Of a DNA stretch of 64,000 nucleotides, positions 27,471 through 37,380 are shown piece after piece; the stretch's first letter is position 1; the number at the start of each line of letters is the position of its first letter. Below the pieces are notes generated by a model. It searched no databases and was not told the DNA's origin. It saw only the letters and a list, made by a program, of their open reading frames with translations. The translations under genes and the position numbers were made by a program. This DNA is from Akkermansia muciniphila (GTDB taxonomy: Bacteria; Verrucomicrobiota; Verrucomicrobiia; Verrucomicrobiales; V1-33), in the NCBI GenBank assembly GCA_943333275.1, contig CALQSQ010000002.1:1-64000 (forward strand), written 5' to 3'.

Positions 27471-28427
27471 ATGAAAGCGCTCCTTCTGTTGATGCTCGCG
27501 CTCACCGGCGCAGCCCACGCAGCGGACCCTCCCAGGATTGTCGCCTACGTTCCCAACTGGATCGATCTCCCGGCATTCATTCCGAAAATTGACTTCGAAA
27601 AGCTCACTCATGTCAACATCGCGTTTGAAAACCCCATCAACGACGCCGGAGACCTTTCCTTCACTCCCTCCAACACCCTGGTCATTGAAGCCGCCAAAAA
27701 GCACCGTGTAAAAGTCCTCCTCTCCATTGGCGGCGGATCTGCCTCCAGTGATCCTGCGCTCCTTCAACGCTACGCCACCTTGCTCGACGCCCAACACCGC
27801 GGCAGCTTCGTCACGAAACTTTGCTCCCTCCTCATCAAACATCGCTTCGATGGCCTCGACGTGGACCTCGAAGGCCCCGCCATCACTGCCGACTACGCTC
27901 CCTTCATCGCCGAACTCTCCACCGCCCTCCAACCCCATAAACTGCTCCTCACCGCCGCTCTCAGCCACGGCTATGGAGGCGATAAAATCCCCACGGAAAC
28001 GCTCCGCAAATTTCATTTCATCAACCTCATGGCCTACGATGCCAGCGGCCCCTGGAACCCGGATCAACCCGGCCAGCACTCCTCGCTCGCCTTCGCCCAA
28101 CAATGCGTGGAATACTGGATCGGACGCCACATCCCCGCCACCAGTCTGAATCTCGGGGTGCCCTTTTACGGCTATGGATTCGGTGCCGCCTTCCATAAAT
28201 CCGGCTACCCCTATCACGAAATTCTCGCAAAATTCCGCGACGCCGCCAACTCCGATCAGACTGGTGACACCATTTTCTACAACGGCCCTGCCACGCTCAA
28301 GGCCAAGGTAAATCTCATTCAAAAATTGAACCTTGGCGGAATTATGATCTGGTCCCTCGACGGTGATGCCACAGGCGAGGCCTCGCTGCTGCGCGTCCTC
28401 CACACCAAGCTGCATGCGAAGCCCTGA
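27471..28427 (+). CDS. Secreted GH18 family glycoside hydrolase (chitinase-like)
   Basis: A 318-residue exported enzyme with a signal peptide (ALLLLMLALTGAAHA). The GH18 catalytic motif is complete: FDGLDVDLEG with D127, D130, D132 and catalytic acid E134. LLSIGGGSASS is the preceding conserved barrel strand, FINLMAYDASGPW the following substrate strand, and GIMIWSLDGD the closing one. Likely substrates are chitin or other N-acetylglucosamine polymers; single-domain members can also be endo-N-acetylglucosaminidases. No binding module is attached. It lies 30 bp after the OppBC permeases and may be co-transcribed. Confidence 0.88.
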   Translation: MKALLLLMLALTGAAHAADPPRIVAYVPNWIDLPAFIPKIDFEKLTHVNIAFENPINDAGDLSFTPSNTLVIEAAKKHRVKVLLSIGGGSASSDPALLQRYATLLDAQHRGSFVTKLCSLLIKHRFDGLDVDLEGPAITADYAPFIAELSTALQPHKLLLTAALSHGYGGDKIPTETLRKFHFINLMAYDASGPWNPDQPGQHSSLAFAQQCVEYWIGRHIPATSLNLGVPFYGYGFGAAFHKSGYPYHEILAKFRDAANSDQTGDTIFYNGPATLKAKVNLIQKLNLGGIMIWSLDGDATGEASLLRVLHTKLHAKP

Positions 28428-28459
28428 CGCCCCCCAAAATCGCATTGTCAAAATTCAAT

Positions 28460-29056
28460 ATGCTCCACCGCCTCTGCATCTACTGTGGTTCCAGCCCCGG
28501 CTCTCTCCCTGAATTCACCAAAGCCGCGCAGGACTGCGGCACCCAACTTGCGACGCAACGCATCGGCCTCGTCTACGGCGGCGGCAATGTCGGACTGATG
28601 GGCCTGCTCGCCGATGCCGTTCTCGCCGCCGGAGGCGAAGTCATTGGCGTCATCCCGCATCACCTCGCCAACAAGGAACTCGCCCACCCCGGGGCAACGG
28701 AAATGCACCGCGTCGGCACCATGCATGAACGCAAGCAACTGATGGCGGACCTCAGTGATGGCTTCATCGTCCTGCCCGGCGGCATTGGCACACTGGAAGA
28801 AATGTTCGAGACGCTGACATGGCTCCAACTCGGCCTTCACCACAAACCCATCGGCCTGCTCAACGTCGCCGGCTTCTTCACACCCATGCTGGAATTCCTA
28901 GACAGCATGGTGGCCCGCCGTTTTCTGAAACAAGAACATCGCGACCTCTTACTGGTGGAGGATGACATCACAACGCTCCTCCCAAGAATGGCCTCCTTCA
29001 AAGCTCCCGACGCCAACAAGTGGTTGGATACCGTGGCTCGGGAGGATTTGCGATGA
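28460..29056 (+). CDS. LOG family protein (TIGR00730), nucleotide 5'-monophosphate phosphoribohydrolase-like
   Basis: A 198-residue Rossmann-fold enzyme. The defining motif PGGIGTLEE and the preceding MHERK are intact, as are LCIYCGSSPG and YGGGNVGLMG. LOG proteins split nucleotide 5'-monophosphates into base and ribose phosphate; in plants they activate cytokinins, while in many bacteria the real substrate is unclear. I take the ATG at 28460; a TTG at 28445 is possible but less likely. It follows the GH18 gene by 32 bp and is followed by a convergent broken gene. Confidence 0.9.
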   Translation: MLHRLCIYCGSSPGSLPEFTKAAQDCGTQLATQRIGLVYGGGNVGLMGLLADAVLAAGGEVIGVIPHHLANKELAHPGATEMHRVGTMHERKQLMADLSDGFIVLPGGIGTLEEMFETLTWLQLGLHHKPIGLLNVAGFFTPMLEFLDSMVARRFLKQEHRDLLLVEDDITTLLPRMASFKAPDANKWLDTVAREDLR

Positions 29057-29130
29057 TCCCCAGCATCATCGGGATCCCTCGAAGCCAATCACCGCCGCTC
29101 CCTGTTGCGAAGAAAATTTCTCAGCCCGGC

Positions 29131-29604
29131 TCATGAGGCCAGGTGTTCCTTGTGTGCTTCCACCAGGAACTTCGCGCACCGTGGAATCACGGAATGGCCC
29201 TCCTGCCGGAGTCGCTGCGCCTGCTGTGCGAGGCCGGCGGGAGTCTTGGGGCTGAGCGTTCCGTCCTAGAGGATCACCCGCCAATAAGGTGCCAGCGCGG
29301 GCTGTCCTGCGGCCAACTGCTCCTCCGCGGTGCCAGCCACGATATTGTAAAAAATTCCTGTCATCAGAGGACACGTGATGTCAGCCTGGCAGCGCCTCGC
29401 CAGACGCAGTCGGAGTTCAGGCACCGTCAGGAGCGATCCCGTGGGGATAGTCGCGATTTCCTCAGCCACCAGCATCGGTGTGGGGAGCAGCATCAGTCCC
29501 CGACCTTTGGGATCGGGAGTGACCATAGGTTCCATTTTTGGTCGCAGCTTTGCGCTCCAGGTCGTGCGACTGCGTTTCATCCCGGATTTAGAGTTCGCTT
29601 TCAT
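29131..29604 (-). pseudogene. MGMT-family (alkyltransferase-like) protein interrupted by an amber codon
   Basis: The minus-strand frame opens at 29604 and reads IPTGSLLTVPELRLRLARR, TCPLMTGIFYNIVAGTAEE and ALAPYWRVIL. It resembles a subgroup of MGMT/ATL-like DNA-binding-1 domain proteins. Codon 113 is TAG (29266-29268). Directly beyond it the same frame continues for 44 codons with the expected family ending: DGTLSPKTPAGLAQQAQRLRQ, EGHSVIP, then TGA at 29131-29133. So one stop codon divides an otherwise intact 157-codon gene. It may be a recent nonsense mutation, a sequencing error or readthrough. The cysteine acceptor motif PCHR is absent, as in non-enzymatic relatives. Confidence 0.7.
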
Positions 29605-29661
29605 CGTCTGTCCGCAAATGCTGGTCAGCGCCCTTTCGGCGTAAACAAAAAATTTCCGATC

Positions 29662-32600
29662 TTACGGAGGTCCGGCCTTGGGATGAGTCACTCGAAGCCG
29701 GAGATGCCTGAAGTCTGCGGCCGTGATGGGGTTGTTGTCGCGCGTCCGCAACTGGGAGGGGGTATTGATTTCCACGGTTGTCCCCAGACTAGACCAGGAG
29801 AGTGGCTGGGTGAGATTGTCAGAGGATTCGATGGTGAAATCGACATCCGTGGCGGCGGGATTGCGCGGAAGCGTGAGGCGGAGGAATTGGTTCGGACCGA
29901 TGGTTTCGAGATCGGGAACGAGCGAATCGGCATCGGGTGCAAGTGGATCGAGGCCGAGGGCGTATTCCAGGAGGTTCATACGACCATCGAAATCAGGGTC
30001 GGCGGTATTTCCTGCGATGGCGGGGTTGCTGGCGTTGGCACCAAAGCGGGCCTGCCGCCATTGTTCGATGGGGGGGAGTTGCACCGTGAGCATGATGTCA
30101 TCGAAAGTTTTCACCTCGCCGTCATTCGCGATGAGGCGCAGAACGTAATTGCCAACTGCGGAAAAGCTGGCGCTCGTGTTCGGAAGGGCGGCATTTCCCA
30201 ACGTGACCGGGCCGGGACCGCTGAGTTTGCTCCAGAGGCTGGTGGCGACTGCGGGTTTGCCGTCATCGCTGATCGTTCCGGCGAGCGCAGCAGGAGCCGG
30301 AAGGCTGATGCTGGCATCCGATCCGGCGTTGACGCTTGCGGCGATATTGACGGGAGAGGATGAAATGGAAACGCTGTTGAACACAGTGGTGCCGGCCGCG
30401 CTCGTTGAACCACTGGTGGCGGCTAGCCCGACCAAGGCCGTGCTACCCATGGCGATTGTCTGCGCTGAACCAGCAGTCGTCCACGCGCCGGGGGCGCCAG
30501 CGACATCCGGCGCATGCTGGGCGGTAAACAAATTGCCGCTCCGGATGAGTCTCACCCAGTAGGGCTGCCCGGCGGTGGCCTGGGCATTGGCATTGTTCGT
30601 GGCGGCTGTGGCGCGGTAGATCCAGCGTCCGCTGCCCAGACTATTGATGCCGCAGAAGGCCTGCCGTGCGTCCGCTGCGAGACTTTCGCGCATCATCAGT
30701 CCGGAACGCGAATTGGAACCATTCACGTTCTGCACACTCACAATCCGTGCCGTGATGGTGACATCCCCGGTCACAGGAGTATTTAAGAAATAACAGTCAT
30801 CGGGATTTCCGGAACTGGGGATTCCCCCACCCGCCGCACTTAATGTGTAGGTGCCGCTGGCGAAGGTGTGGCTGGGCTGGATCGCCTGAACTCCGACTTT
30901 CGAACCTGTGAACTGGTGATCCACCACCCCAGTGTTGACCGTCACTTGAGCATTGGTCGAGAACTGTCCGTCGTTGGCGTTGAGTCGCAGGACATACGTT
31001 CCGGGAAGGGAGAAAGTGGCTGTGGTGTTGGCCGTGCTGGCATTCCCGAAACTCACTGTGCCGGGACCGCTCACTTTGCTCCAAGTCAGAACGAGAGGAT
31101 TGGGAAATCCGTCATCCGTGGTCATTGCTTCCAGAATGAGACCCGTGTTGGCCGGAATATTTACATTAAGCGCGGCGGGACTGGTGATGGCCACGCCCGG
31201 CACCACGTCATTATCGGCAATGGTCACAGTCGCAATGCTGGGTGCACCAATATTGTACATACCCTCGGTGAGCGTAAGCACGACCGTCTCATCCGGTTCG
31301 ACAAGCACGTCATTGACGGGAGTGAGGGCGAGACTGGCGGTGGTCAGACCGTCGGGAATACTTACAGAAGTCGGAAAGGATGTGTAATCACTCGCGGATG
31401 CGGTGCCAGCAATCGTGAAATTTACCGTCAGGGCTCCCGCGGTCGGTCCTGTTCGTGTAAACGTGAACTGACCGGGATTCGGCCCCTGCTCCCCAGCCGC
31501 GGCATCGCTGGCGCTGATGGAAACCGTCGTGGCGGAGGTCGCGGTAATCGCTACGTTGTCGAAAGTCTTGACCGCACCATCATCGGCAATCAGTCGCAAA
31601 GAGTAAGTGCCGGGCTGGCTGAAGGCAGCAGTGGTGTCCACATTGCTGGCATTGCCAAAGGTGACATTTCCACTGCCAGCGAGTTTGGTCCAGGTGGTGA
31701 TCACCAATGCCGGTGCCGGCAGTGCATCGTCCGTAACCGTGGCGTCCAATGTGGCCGGGGATGGAAAGGCGCTGTTACCATTTGCTCCAGCATTAACAAA
31801 AGCCCCCAGGTTGGTGGGACTGGGGACGATGCTGACATGATCGATGACAATGGCGCTGGCCAGCGTGGTGGAACCACTCGTTACCGCGATCCCCACCCTG
31901 GCGGTGCTCCCCATGGCAAGGGTTTGGGCCGTGCCAAGAGCCACATAGGCTCCGGGAGCGCCGGACACATCCGGTGCAATTTCCGCGGCGAAAGAATTCC
32001 CCGTGCGGGTGAGCCGCACCCAATAGGGCTGGGCGACCGTCGCCGTGGCGTTGGCACTGGCGGTGCCGGCGGTAGCACGGTAAATAAAGCGTCCACCATT
32101 GGCAGCGGTCACGCCGCAGAATGCCTCTCGTGCATCCGCCGCCAGCGATTCACGAATCATCACCCCGGCGCGGGAACTGGAGCCTGCATTATCCTGCACG
32201 CTCACGATGCGTGCTGTAAGCATCACATCGCCAGTGGCCGGTGATTGGATGAAATAAAAATCATCCGGCGTGGCACTGCTGGGAATGCCGGTTCCGGTTG
32301 CAGAGATGGTGTAAACGCCCGCACTCTCCGTGTGACTGGAGGCCACTGCCTGCGCGCCAACCCCCACGCCTGAGAGGGCATAATCCACCACTCCCGCGTT
32401 CACTGTCACATCAAGGGAAATTGGATTCGTGCCACCCGTCTCCGTGCAGTGCAGCACATAAACTCCGGATTCTGAAAAAGCAGCGCCCGTGTTTTGCGAA
32501 GCGGCATTGTCGAAGGTCACGGTGCCGGGACCACTCGTTTTCGTCCAGGCATAAGTGGTTCCGATGCGTCCCTGATTATTCGTTTCCAGCATCAGGCCGA

Positions 32601-35600
32601 CATCCGCAGGGATGTTGACGGGGTCGCTGGAGGGACTAGCAAGGGTGAGGGTCTGCTGGACGTTGATGGTCGCCGAGGACGTTTTCGATAGCGGAGTAAA
32701 GACCCCGCCGCCGCCATTATCTATCACGCTGAGTTGCAGAACGATGGCCTGGCCACCAGTGAGCGACGCCCCGTTAACAACCGTGATCGCTCCGGACTGG
32801 GCATTGATAGCGAAGGCTCCGCCGGTGTTGCCGCTGGTGATGGAGTACGTAAGGGTATCGGCATTCACATCAGTCGCCGTGACATTTCCAACCAAGGCGC
32901 CATTGGCAGCACCTTCGGCCACAGTAAATACATAGGGTGTGTTCGTCCATGCGGGTGCATAGTTTTGGGAAAAAGGAGCCAGATATGCCCCAGGAATCAC
33001 CTGCTGCGGGATCCCGGGTCCCTGCCAGGCGACGGCCACGTGGTCGGCCCCACCTCCCTCCTTGTGCCGCGCTTCAATGTAGTAGGGCGTGCCCGCGATG
33101 AGCGACAGGGCCACCGACTGCTGGGAGGCACTGGCATTCCATTGGTACTGGCTTGTGGCACTGGCCACCGTGGCACGAACGACGGCGCCGGCCTGGGTGG
33201 CATTCGTGCTGATCCGCAACTCCCCGCCATCGTCCGACGAAATCCAGAACGTGTAACTCCCAGTGGTGGGCGGAACCACATAGCCGCGGATTGTGCTGCC
33301 GTAGTTGTCACCATGATTTAGACCACCATCGAAGGATGTCAGGATCTGCTGGGAGGTTGGATTATTGGGGAAATTGGAATTGCCAGTGAGATTACTGACG
33401 GCATTGCCGGAAATACTTTCAAAGAAGGTGCGCACAATGGATCCCAGCGTGTAGCCGGGAGGCGCAGCCACGAGGTTGATCGTCACCGTGACATCCGTGG
33501 TTTTGACCGGAGTGCCCTGATCCGTGGCGCGAACCGTGAGGGTATAAACGGATTGGACGGTGGCATCTGTATCGGCGGCGACGGTGATCAGGCCGCTCAC
33601 CGCATTGATGGCGAAGGCATTTCCGGTGTTGCCTGCCACGATGGAGAAAAGCGGAAACTGGTAGTAATCAGGATCGCTGCCGGCAACCTTCAGGACACTT
33701 GTTCCTATCTGCGAATGATCGAGCATGGTGATGGATCCCCCGGTGACCAAAGGAGCCTCGTTCACATCCGACACGGTCACCACCACGCGAATGCTTTCGT
33801 TCAATGCCGGAGCCGTGGCATCCGTGATGGTTACGAACAATTCGAACGTCGCTGGATCATCCCACCGCAAGGAGAGCGCCTCATAATTCAACTGAGCCAC
33901 GTTGGCCACAGTGAAGGCTCCGGTGCCAGAGTTCAGCGCAAAAGCTCCGCCGGTATTGCCTGAGACGATGGAAAAGGAAAGTGAATTGGCGCCATGCGCG
34001 CTGCGTGGAACCACCGTGCCTACGGCCGTGCCGTTGGGGGAGTTTTCTGCAATCGTAAATCGATCCGACTTCACCCCACCGGTCACATTTCCCGTAATCA
34101 TGTAGGCTCCGAGCGATGCATAATCCGTATAGCCATCGCCGAGCGGATCGCCACGCCCCAATCCACTGACCCGCATTGTGTAGTCGCCCGCCACCAGTGT
34201 GGCGGCGACGGTGGCATTCAGAGTGACGTCCGGATTGTTGGAAGCCACCAGCACATTTGAAGAATTGTAAATTTCCGCGAGGATATCCAGATTCGGTGCG
34301 GTGTTCACCGTGTTGACCGTAAACGACACCGCCCCGCCGGTGGTCGTGAAACGAAACGCATCCACATCGGACCGCGTCTCGATGATCCCCTCGTTGGACA
34401 CGGTGTTGTCGGCGAAAATTTCAAGATATCCACCCGTTGCAAAAGTCGCCCCGTAATCATCCGTGCGGTAATCAACGCTGTTGTTATTGCTCACGATGAT
34501 GTTGAGATCATCCTCGGTGTTGTTGGCGCTGGTGTATTCCCCCTTCGACCACTGCACCAGGTTTTTGTAATACCCCACACCCATGATCGGTGCCCAGCCC
34601 ACATCCCCATTTCCGTGGCCGCCATAATATCCTTCGGAGGGAGAAATGCGTCCATCGTGACCAAGCCCGAGCGCGTGACCACATTCATGTGAGACAACTT
34701 CCGCAGCCGATTTTCCGGTAGAATAAAACGACCAGTTTACGGTGTCCCCGGTATTGTTGAACGATCCAATGTACGACACCCCGCCCGCACCCGGGGCCGC
34801 AGTGGTCGTGGGCGTGAGGATGCAATGCTGCCGGCGGCCCTGGGTGGTGGTATCAAAGACCCTGCGATCCGTCGTGACATTGATATTGAAGGGCTGGTAA
34901 TCCTCCGCCACACGCTGCCAGACCTCCCTGATCTGGGTATTGTTGGCACCCGATGGCGCGGCATCGAAACTTCCCCAACCGGGAAAGGGACCAGTCTCGC
35001 CGTCGAAATCGAGATAGATCACCCCCGGAGCTCCCGGCAGGCTCTGGAGGGGGATCACGCCGTTTTGGTAGCTGGGGATTGGGACATTCACCGGGTAAGT
35101 TTGCGGGGCGTTTTGCGGATCATTCGCGGCCTCCATGCGTTTGGGGTCCGGCGCTTCCAAGTTCATGCAAAGCACCTGATCAAGCCGGCGTTCCACCAAC
35201 TCCGGCGATCCGTCAGACCCCGATGGATCGATTCGAAATGCCACGTCACTTTGATCGAATCTCACATTTCCAACCATCGCCCCGGCCACGCCCGGTTCGG
35301 TCTGACGCTGGAAGAAAAAGAATCCGCCTTCAGGCTGCGCCAGCCGCCCCTGCACCAGCAGCACGCCCCCGGCATCGCGCTGCAGGAACTCGATCTCCCC
35401 CTGTGCAACGCGTCCATCCGGCAGGGTGAAGGAAACGCGGTTGGAGGATTCGTCGATGATGGATTCCAGAAATCCCGGTGGCAGCGGCATCGACGAGGGA
35501 TGCTGACCCATGAGGACGGGCGTCTCCGAAACCGTAGAAACGCGCCGCTTGGCTGCGGCGGTCGGAGGCTGTGAAATGTCTTCTGTAGTCGCCAACGGCG

Positions 35601-35718
35601 CTTGCCGGAAGCTGGCCAAAGCGGATTTTACCGAACGCTGATCCTCAGCGGCAAAATATCCCCCGGCAATCGCGAGCAGGATCAATGGACCGACGATGGC
35701 TGTAAGCCGTAATTTCAT
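29662..35718 (-). CDS. Very large secreted modular metallopeptidase
   Basis: A 2018-residue exported protein. A signal/anchor helix (IVGPLILLAIAGGYFAA) is followed by a pro-region and a metzincin-type peptidase domain with zinc motif HECGHALGLGH at H344-H354 and a later Met (IMGVGYY) that could be the Met-turn. Next come a PPC-like beta domain, two cadherin-type repeats (FAINAVSGLITVAADTDA), a PA14 domain (about residues 780-890, SYTFWISSDDGGEL), another cadherin repeat, two almost parallel DUF1349-like lectin domains (GDVMLTARIVSVQ and GDVTITARIVSVQ), PKD-like segments and a Calx-beta domain (TVVLTLTEGMYN). The end contains DPDFDGRMNLLEYALGLDP, a verrucomicrobial C-terminal signature probably used for surface sorting. 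Likely role: extracellular protein degradation. Confidence 0.85.
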   Translation of the reverse strand: MKLRLTAIVGPLILLAIAGGYFAAEDQRSVKSALASFRQAPLATTEDISQPPTAAAKRRVSTVSETPVLMGQHPSSMPLPPGFLESIIDESSNRVSFTLPDGRVAQGEIEFLQRDAGGVLLVQGRLAQPEGGFFFFQRQTEPGVAGAMVGNVRFDQSDVAFRIDPSGSDGSPELVERRLDQVLCMNLEAPDPKRMEAANDPQNAPQTYPVNVPIPSYQNGVIPLQSLPGAPGVIYLDFDGETGPFPGWGSFDAAPSGANNTQIREVWQRVAEDYQPFNINVTTDRRVFDTTTQGRRQHCILTPTTTAAPGAGGVSYIGSFNNTGDTVNWSFYSTGKSAAEVVSHECGHALGLGHDGRISPSEGYYGGHGNGDVGWAPIMGVGYYKNLVQWSKGEYTSANNTEDDLNIIVSNNNSVDYRTDDYGATFATGGYLEIFADNTVSNEGIIETRSDVDAFRFTTTGGAVSFTVNTVNTAPNLDILAEIYNSSNVLVASNNPDVTLNATVAATLVAGDYTMRVSGLGRGDPLGDGYTDYASLGAYMITGNVTGGVKSDRFTIAENSPNGTAVGTVVPRSAHGANSLSFSIVSGNTGGAFALNSGTGAFTVANVAQLNYEALSLRWDDPATFELFVTITDATAPALNESIRVVVTVSDVNEAPLVTGGSITMLDHSQIGTSVLKVAGSDPDYYQFPLFSIVAGNTGNAFAINAVSGLITVAADTDATVQSVYTLTVRATDQGTPVKTTDVTVTINLVAAPPGYTLGSIVRTFFESISGNAVSNLTGNSNFPNNPTSQQILTSFDGGLNHGDNYGSTIRGYVVPPTTGSYTFWISSDDGGELRISTNATQAGAVVRATVASATSQYQWNASASQQSVALSLIAGTPYYIEARHKEGGGADHVAVAWQGPGIPQQVIPGAYLAPFSQNYAPAWTNTPYVFTVAEGAANGALVGNVTATDVNADTLTYSITSGNTGGAFAINAQSGAITVVNGASLTGGQAIVLQLSVIDNGGGGVFTPLSKTSSATINVQQTLTLASPSSDPVNIPADVGLMLETNNQGRIGTTYAWTKTSGPGTVTFDNAASQNTGAAFSESGVYVLHCTETGGTNPISLDVTVNAGVVDYALSGVGVGAQAVASSHTESAGVYTISATGTGIPSSATPDDFYFIQSPATGDVMLTARIVSVQDNAGSSSRAGVMIRESLAADAREAFCGVTAANGGRFIYRATAGTASANATATVAQPYWVRLTRTGNSFAAEIAPDVSGAPGAYVALGTAQTLAMGSTARVGIAVTSGSTTLASAIVIDHVSIVPSPTNLGAFVNAGANGNSAFPSPATLDATVTDDALPAPALVITTWTKLAGSGNVTFGNASNVDTTAAFSQPGTYSLRLIADDGAVKTFDNVAITATSATTVSISASDAAAGEQGPNPGQFTFTRTGPTAGALTVNFTIAGTASASDYTSFPTSVSIPDGLTTASLALTPVNDVLVEPDETVVLTLTEGMYNIGAPSIATVTIADNDVVPGVAITSPAALNVNIPANTGLILEAMTTDDGFPNPLVLTWSKVSGPGTVSFGNASTANTTATFSLPGTYVLRLNANDGQFSTNAQVTVNTGVVDHQFTGSKVGVQAIQPSHTFASGTYTLSAAGGGIPSSGNPDDCYFLNTPVTGDVTITARIVSVQNVNGSNSRSGLMMRESLAADARQAFCGINSLGSGRWIYRATAATNNANAQATAGQPYWVRLIRSGNLFTAQHAPDVAGAPGAWTTAGSAQTIAMGSTALVGLAATSGSTSAAGTTVFNSVSISSSPVNIAASVNAGSDASISLPAPAALAGTISDDGKPAVATSLWSKLSGPGPVTLGNAALPNTSASFSAVGNYVLRLIANDGEVKTFDDIMLTVQLPPIEQWRQARFGANASNPAIAGNTADPDFDGRMNLLEYALGLDPLAPDADSLVPDLETIGPNQFLRLTLPRNPAATDVDFTIESSDNLTQPLSWSSLGTTVEINTPSQLRTRDNNPITAADFRHLRLRVTHPKAGPP

Positions 35719-35871
35719 GAAACGGGGGAAGGGCGATTCCTACCGGTGACGACGGAATGCGGAGGGGAGTTGGGAGAGATGACGGGGGGACGCCATGCGA
35801 CGCAGCTGTTCACAGCGCACGCAGGCACGCTGAAGGTATCGGATTTGCCGGAAAATGGCAATAACGTAATC

Positions 35872-37218
35872 TTAACTCGTGATCAGTTCGGGCATGGGCT
35901 GCCAGCCGCTGACCAGATATTGTGGACGTCCCGTGAGATCCGGCACTGTCACGTTGTTTGGGTCCAGCCCCATTTGGTGATAGAGCGTGGCAAAGACTTC
36001 GCCAAAATGCACGCCCCGCTCCTTGATTTCCCCGCCAAGGCGGTCGGTAGCACCAATGACCTGTCCTGATTTCATGCCGCCTCCCGCCAGCAGCGCGCAG
36101 CCCACCTGAGGCCAGTGGTCGCGCCCCGCATCCTTGTTGATCTGCGGAGTGCGGCCGAACTCACCCCACGCCACGACCGCCACGTCCTTGTCGAGGCCGC
36201 GGTCATGGAGATCCTCCACCAAGGCACTAATGGCCTGGTCGAAATATGGCAGGTGCGTCAGGAGTTCGCTGTGGTTATTGCTATGAAAATCCCAGCGGCC
36301 AAAATTCAGCGTCACACAACGGGCCCCAGCCTCCACGAGGCGGCGTGCCATGAGGAAATGCTCGCAATTGCGGGGCGCGCCATCGCCATAGTTTTTGGCA
36401 TCGCCCTTGCCATAGCGCTCGCGCACGGATTCGGTCTCCCTGCTGATGTCGAGCGCCTCCAGCAGTTTGCTGGAGGTCAAAATGTTCATGGCTTGCTGGC
36501 TGAAATCATCCATGCCCTCGACAATGCCACTTTGATCAAGCTGGCGACGGAATTGATCGAAGCCGGTGAGCAGGGCCTTGCGATCCGCCAGACGTTCCAA
36601 GGTGACGCCATTTAATTTCATGTCATCCATTCCCGGTCCGTTGGGGCGGAAAGCCCCCTGCATGGGGCCGAGGAATCCCGGATGCCCAGGCGAGCCATAA
36701 GGCGGATGCCCCGCCTTGGGGGCGAGTCCCACGAACGGTGGGATGGACGGGTCTGTGGCACCTTGAAGTTTGGAGAGCACCGCTCCCATCGACGGCCAGC
36801 CGCCGGTGGGTTGATTCGTGACGGGTCGTCCGGTGTAGCAAATGAAGGAATCGTGGTCCCCGCTGGGCGAGCCATACATCGTGCGGATGGGAATGAGTTT
36901 GTCCATGATCCGCGCGCAGTGGGGCATGTGCTCTGAAATCTGGATACCCGGGACCTTTGTGCGAATGGGCTTATGTGGCCCCCGGATCTCCGCTGGCGCA
37001 TCCATTTTCAGATCATACATGTCCTGATGGGGCGGGGCTCCAGCCATGTAAATCATGATCACCGCCTTGTGCGATTTACGGATCCCAGCCAGTTCCTCCG
37101 CTTGCAGCAATTGGGGAAGGGAGAGGCCACCCATCGAGAGCCCACCGATCCTCAGGAAATCACGACGCGAGACGCCATCGCAGAAGCGATTGGTGGATTG
37201 CCCGAAAATTTTCAGCAT
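35872..37218 (-). CDS. DUF1501 protein with TAT signal
   Basis: A 448-residue exported protein. The twin-arginine signal VSRRDFLRIGGLSMGG marks export in folded form. The core shows the DUF1501 pattern related to alkaline phosphatase/sulfatase folds: VIMIYMAGAPPHQDMYDLK, SGDHDSFICYTGR, GWPSMGAVLS, WDFHSNNHSELLTHLPYFDQAI, VVAWGEFGRTPQIN and GRDHWPQVGCALLAGGGMKSG. Such proteins are very abundant in Planctomycetes and Verrucomicrobia and usually sit beside a DUF1549/DUF1553 cytochrome-like protein; none is adjacent here. Function is unproven. It is followed by a 162-bp gap with no gene. Confidence 0.9.
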   Translation of the reverse strand: MLKIFGQSTNRFCDGVSRRDFLRIGGLSMGGLSLPQLLQAEELAGIRKSHKAVIMIYMAGAPPHQDMYDLKMDAPAEIRGPHKPIRTKVPGIQISEHMPHCARIMDKLIPIRTMYGSPSGDHDSFICYTGRPVTNQPTGGWPSMGAVLSKLQGATDPSIPPFVGLAPKAGHPPYGSPGHPGFLGPMQGAFRPNGPGMDDMKLNGVTLERLADRKALLTGFDQFRRQLDQSGIVEGMDDFSQQAMNILTSSKLLEALDISRETESVRERYGKGDAKNYGDGAPRNCEHFLMARRLVEAGARCVTLNFGRWDFHSNNHSELLTHLPYFDQAISALVEDLHDRGLDKDVAVVAWGEFGRTPQINKDAGRDHWPQVGCALLAGGGMKSGQVIGATDRLGGEIKERGVHFGEVFATLYHQMGLDPNNVTVPDLTGRPQYLVSGWQPMPELITS

Positions 37219-37380
37219 ACGGCGGTGGAAATGGGGAACAGGGTGAAGGGGTCCTGATTGTAAGGATGAGGAAAACTACTTCGGATGGAGAGCCGAGAAA
37301 CCTTTTTTCACTCCGCGCTTAGGTGAGGGCGGGGATGGGTGGGGCCTCGTTAGCTCGGCCGCTACGGGATGAGGTGAAAT

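Noticed and set aside
26802..28451. 549-codon minus-strand open frame opposite OppC and the GH18 gene
   Set aside because: Very Gly/Glu-rich with no domain; it crosses two well-supported plus-strand genes.
30868..32244. 458-codon plus-strand frame opposite the modular metallopeptidase
   Set aside because: Antisense of repeated beta domains; Gly/Arg-rich low-complexity product.
37341..37367. Possible repeat cctcgttagctcggccgctacggg in an intergenic gap
   Set aside because: It looks like a dispersed repeat, but only one copy was noticed and there is no paired arm, so it is not called.
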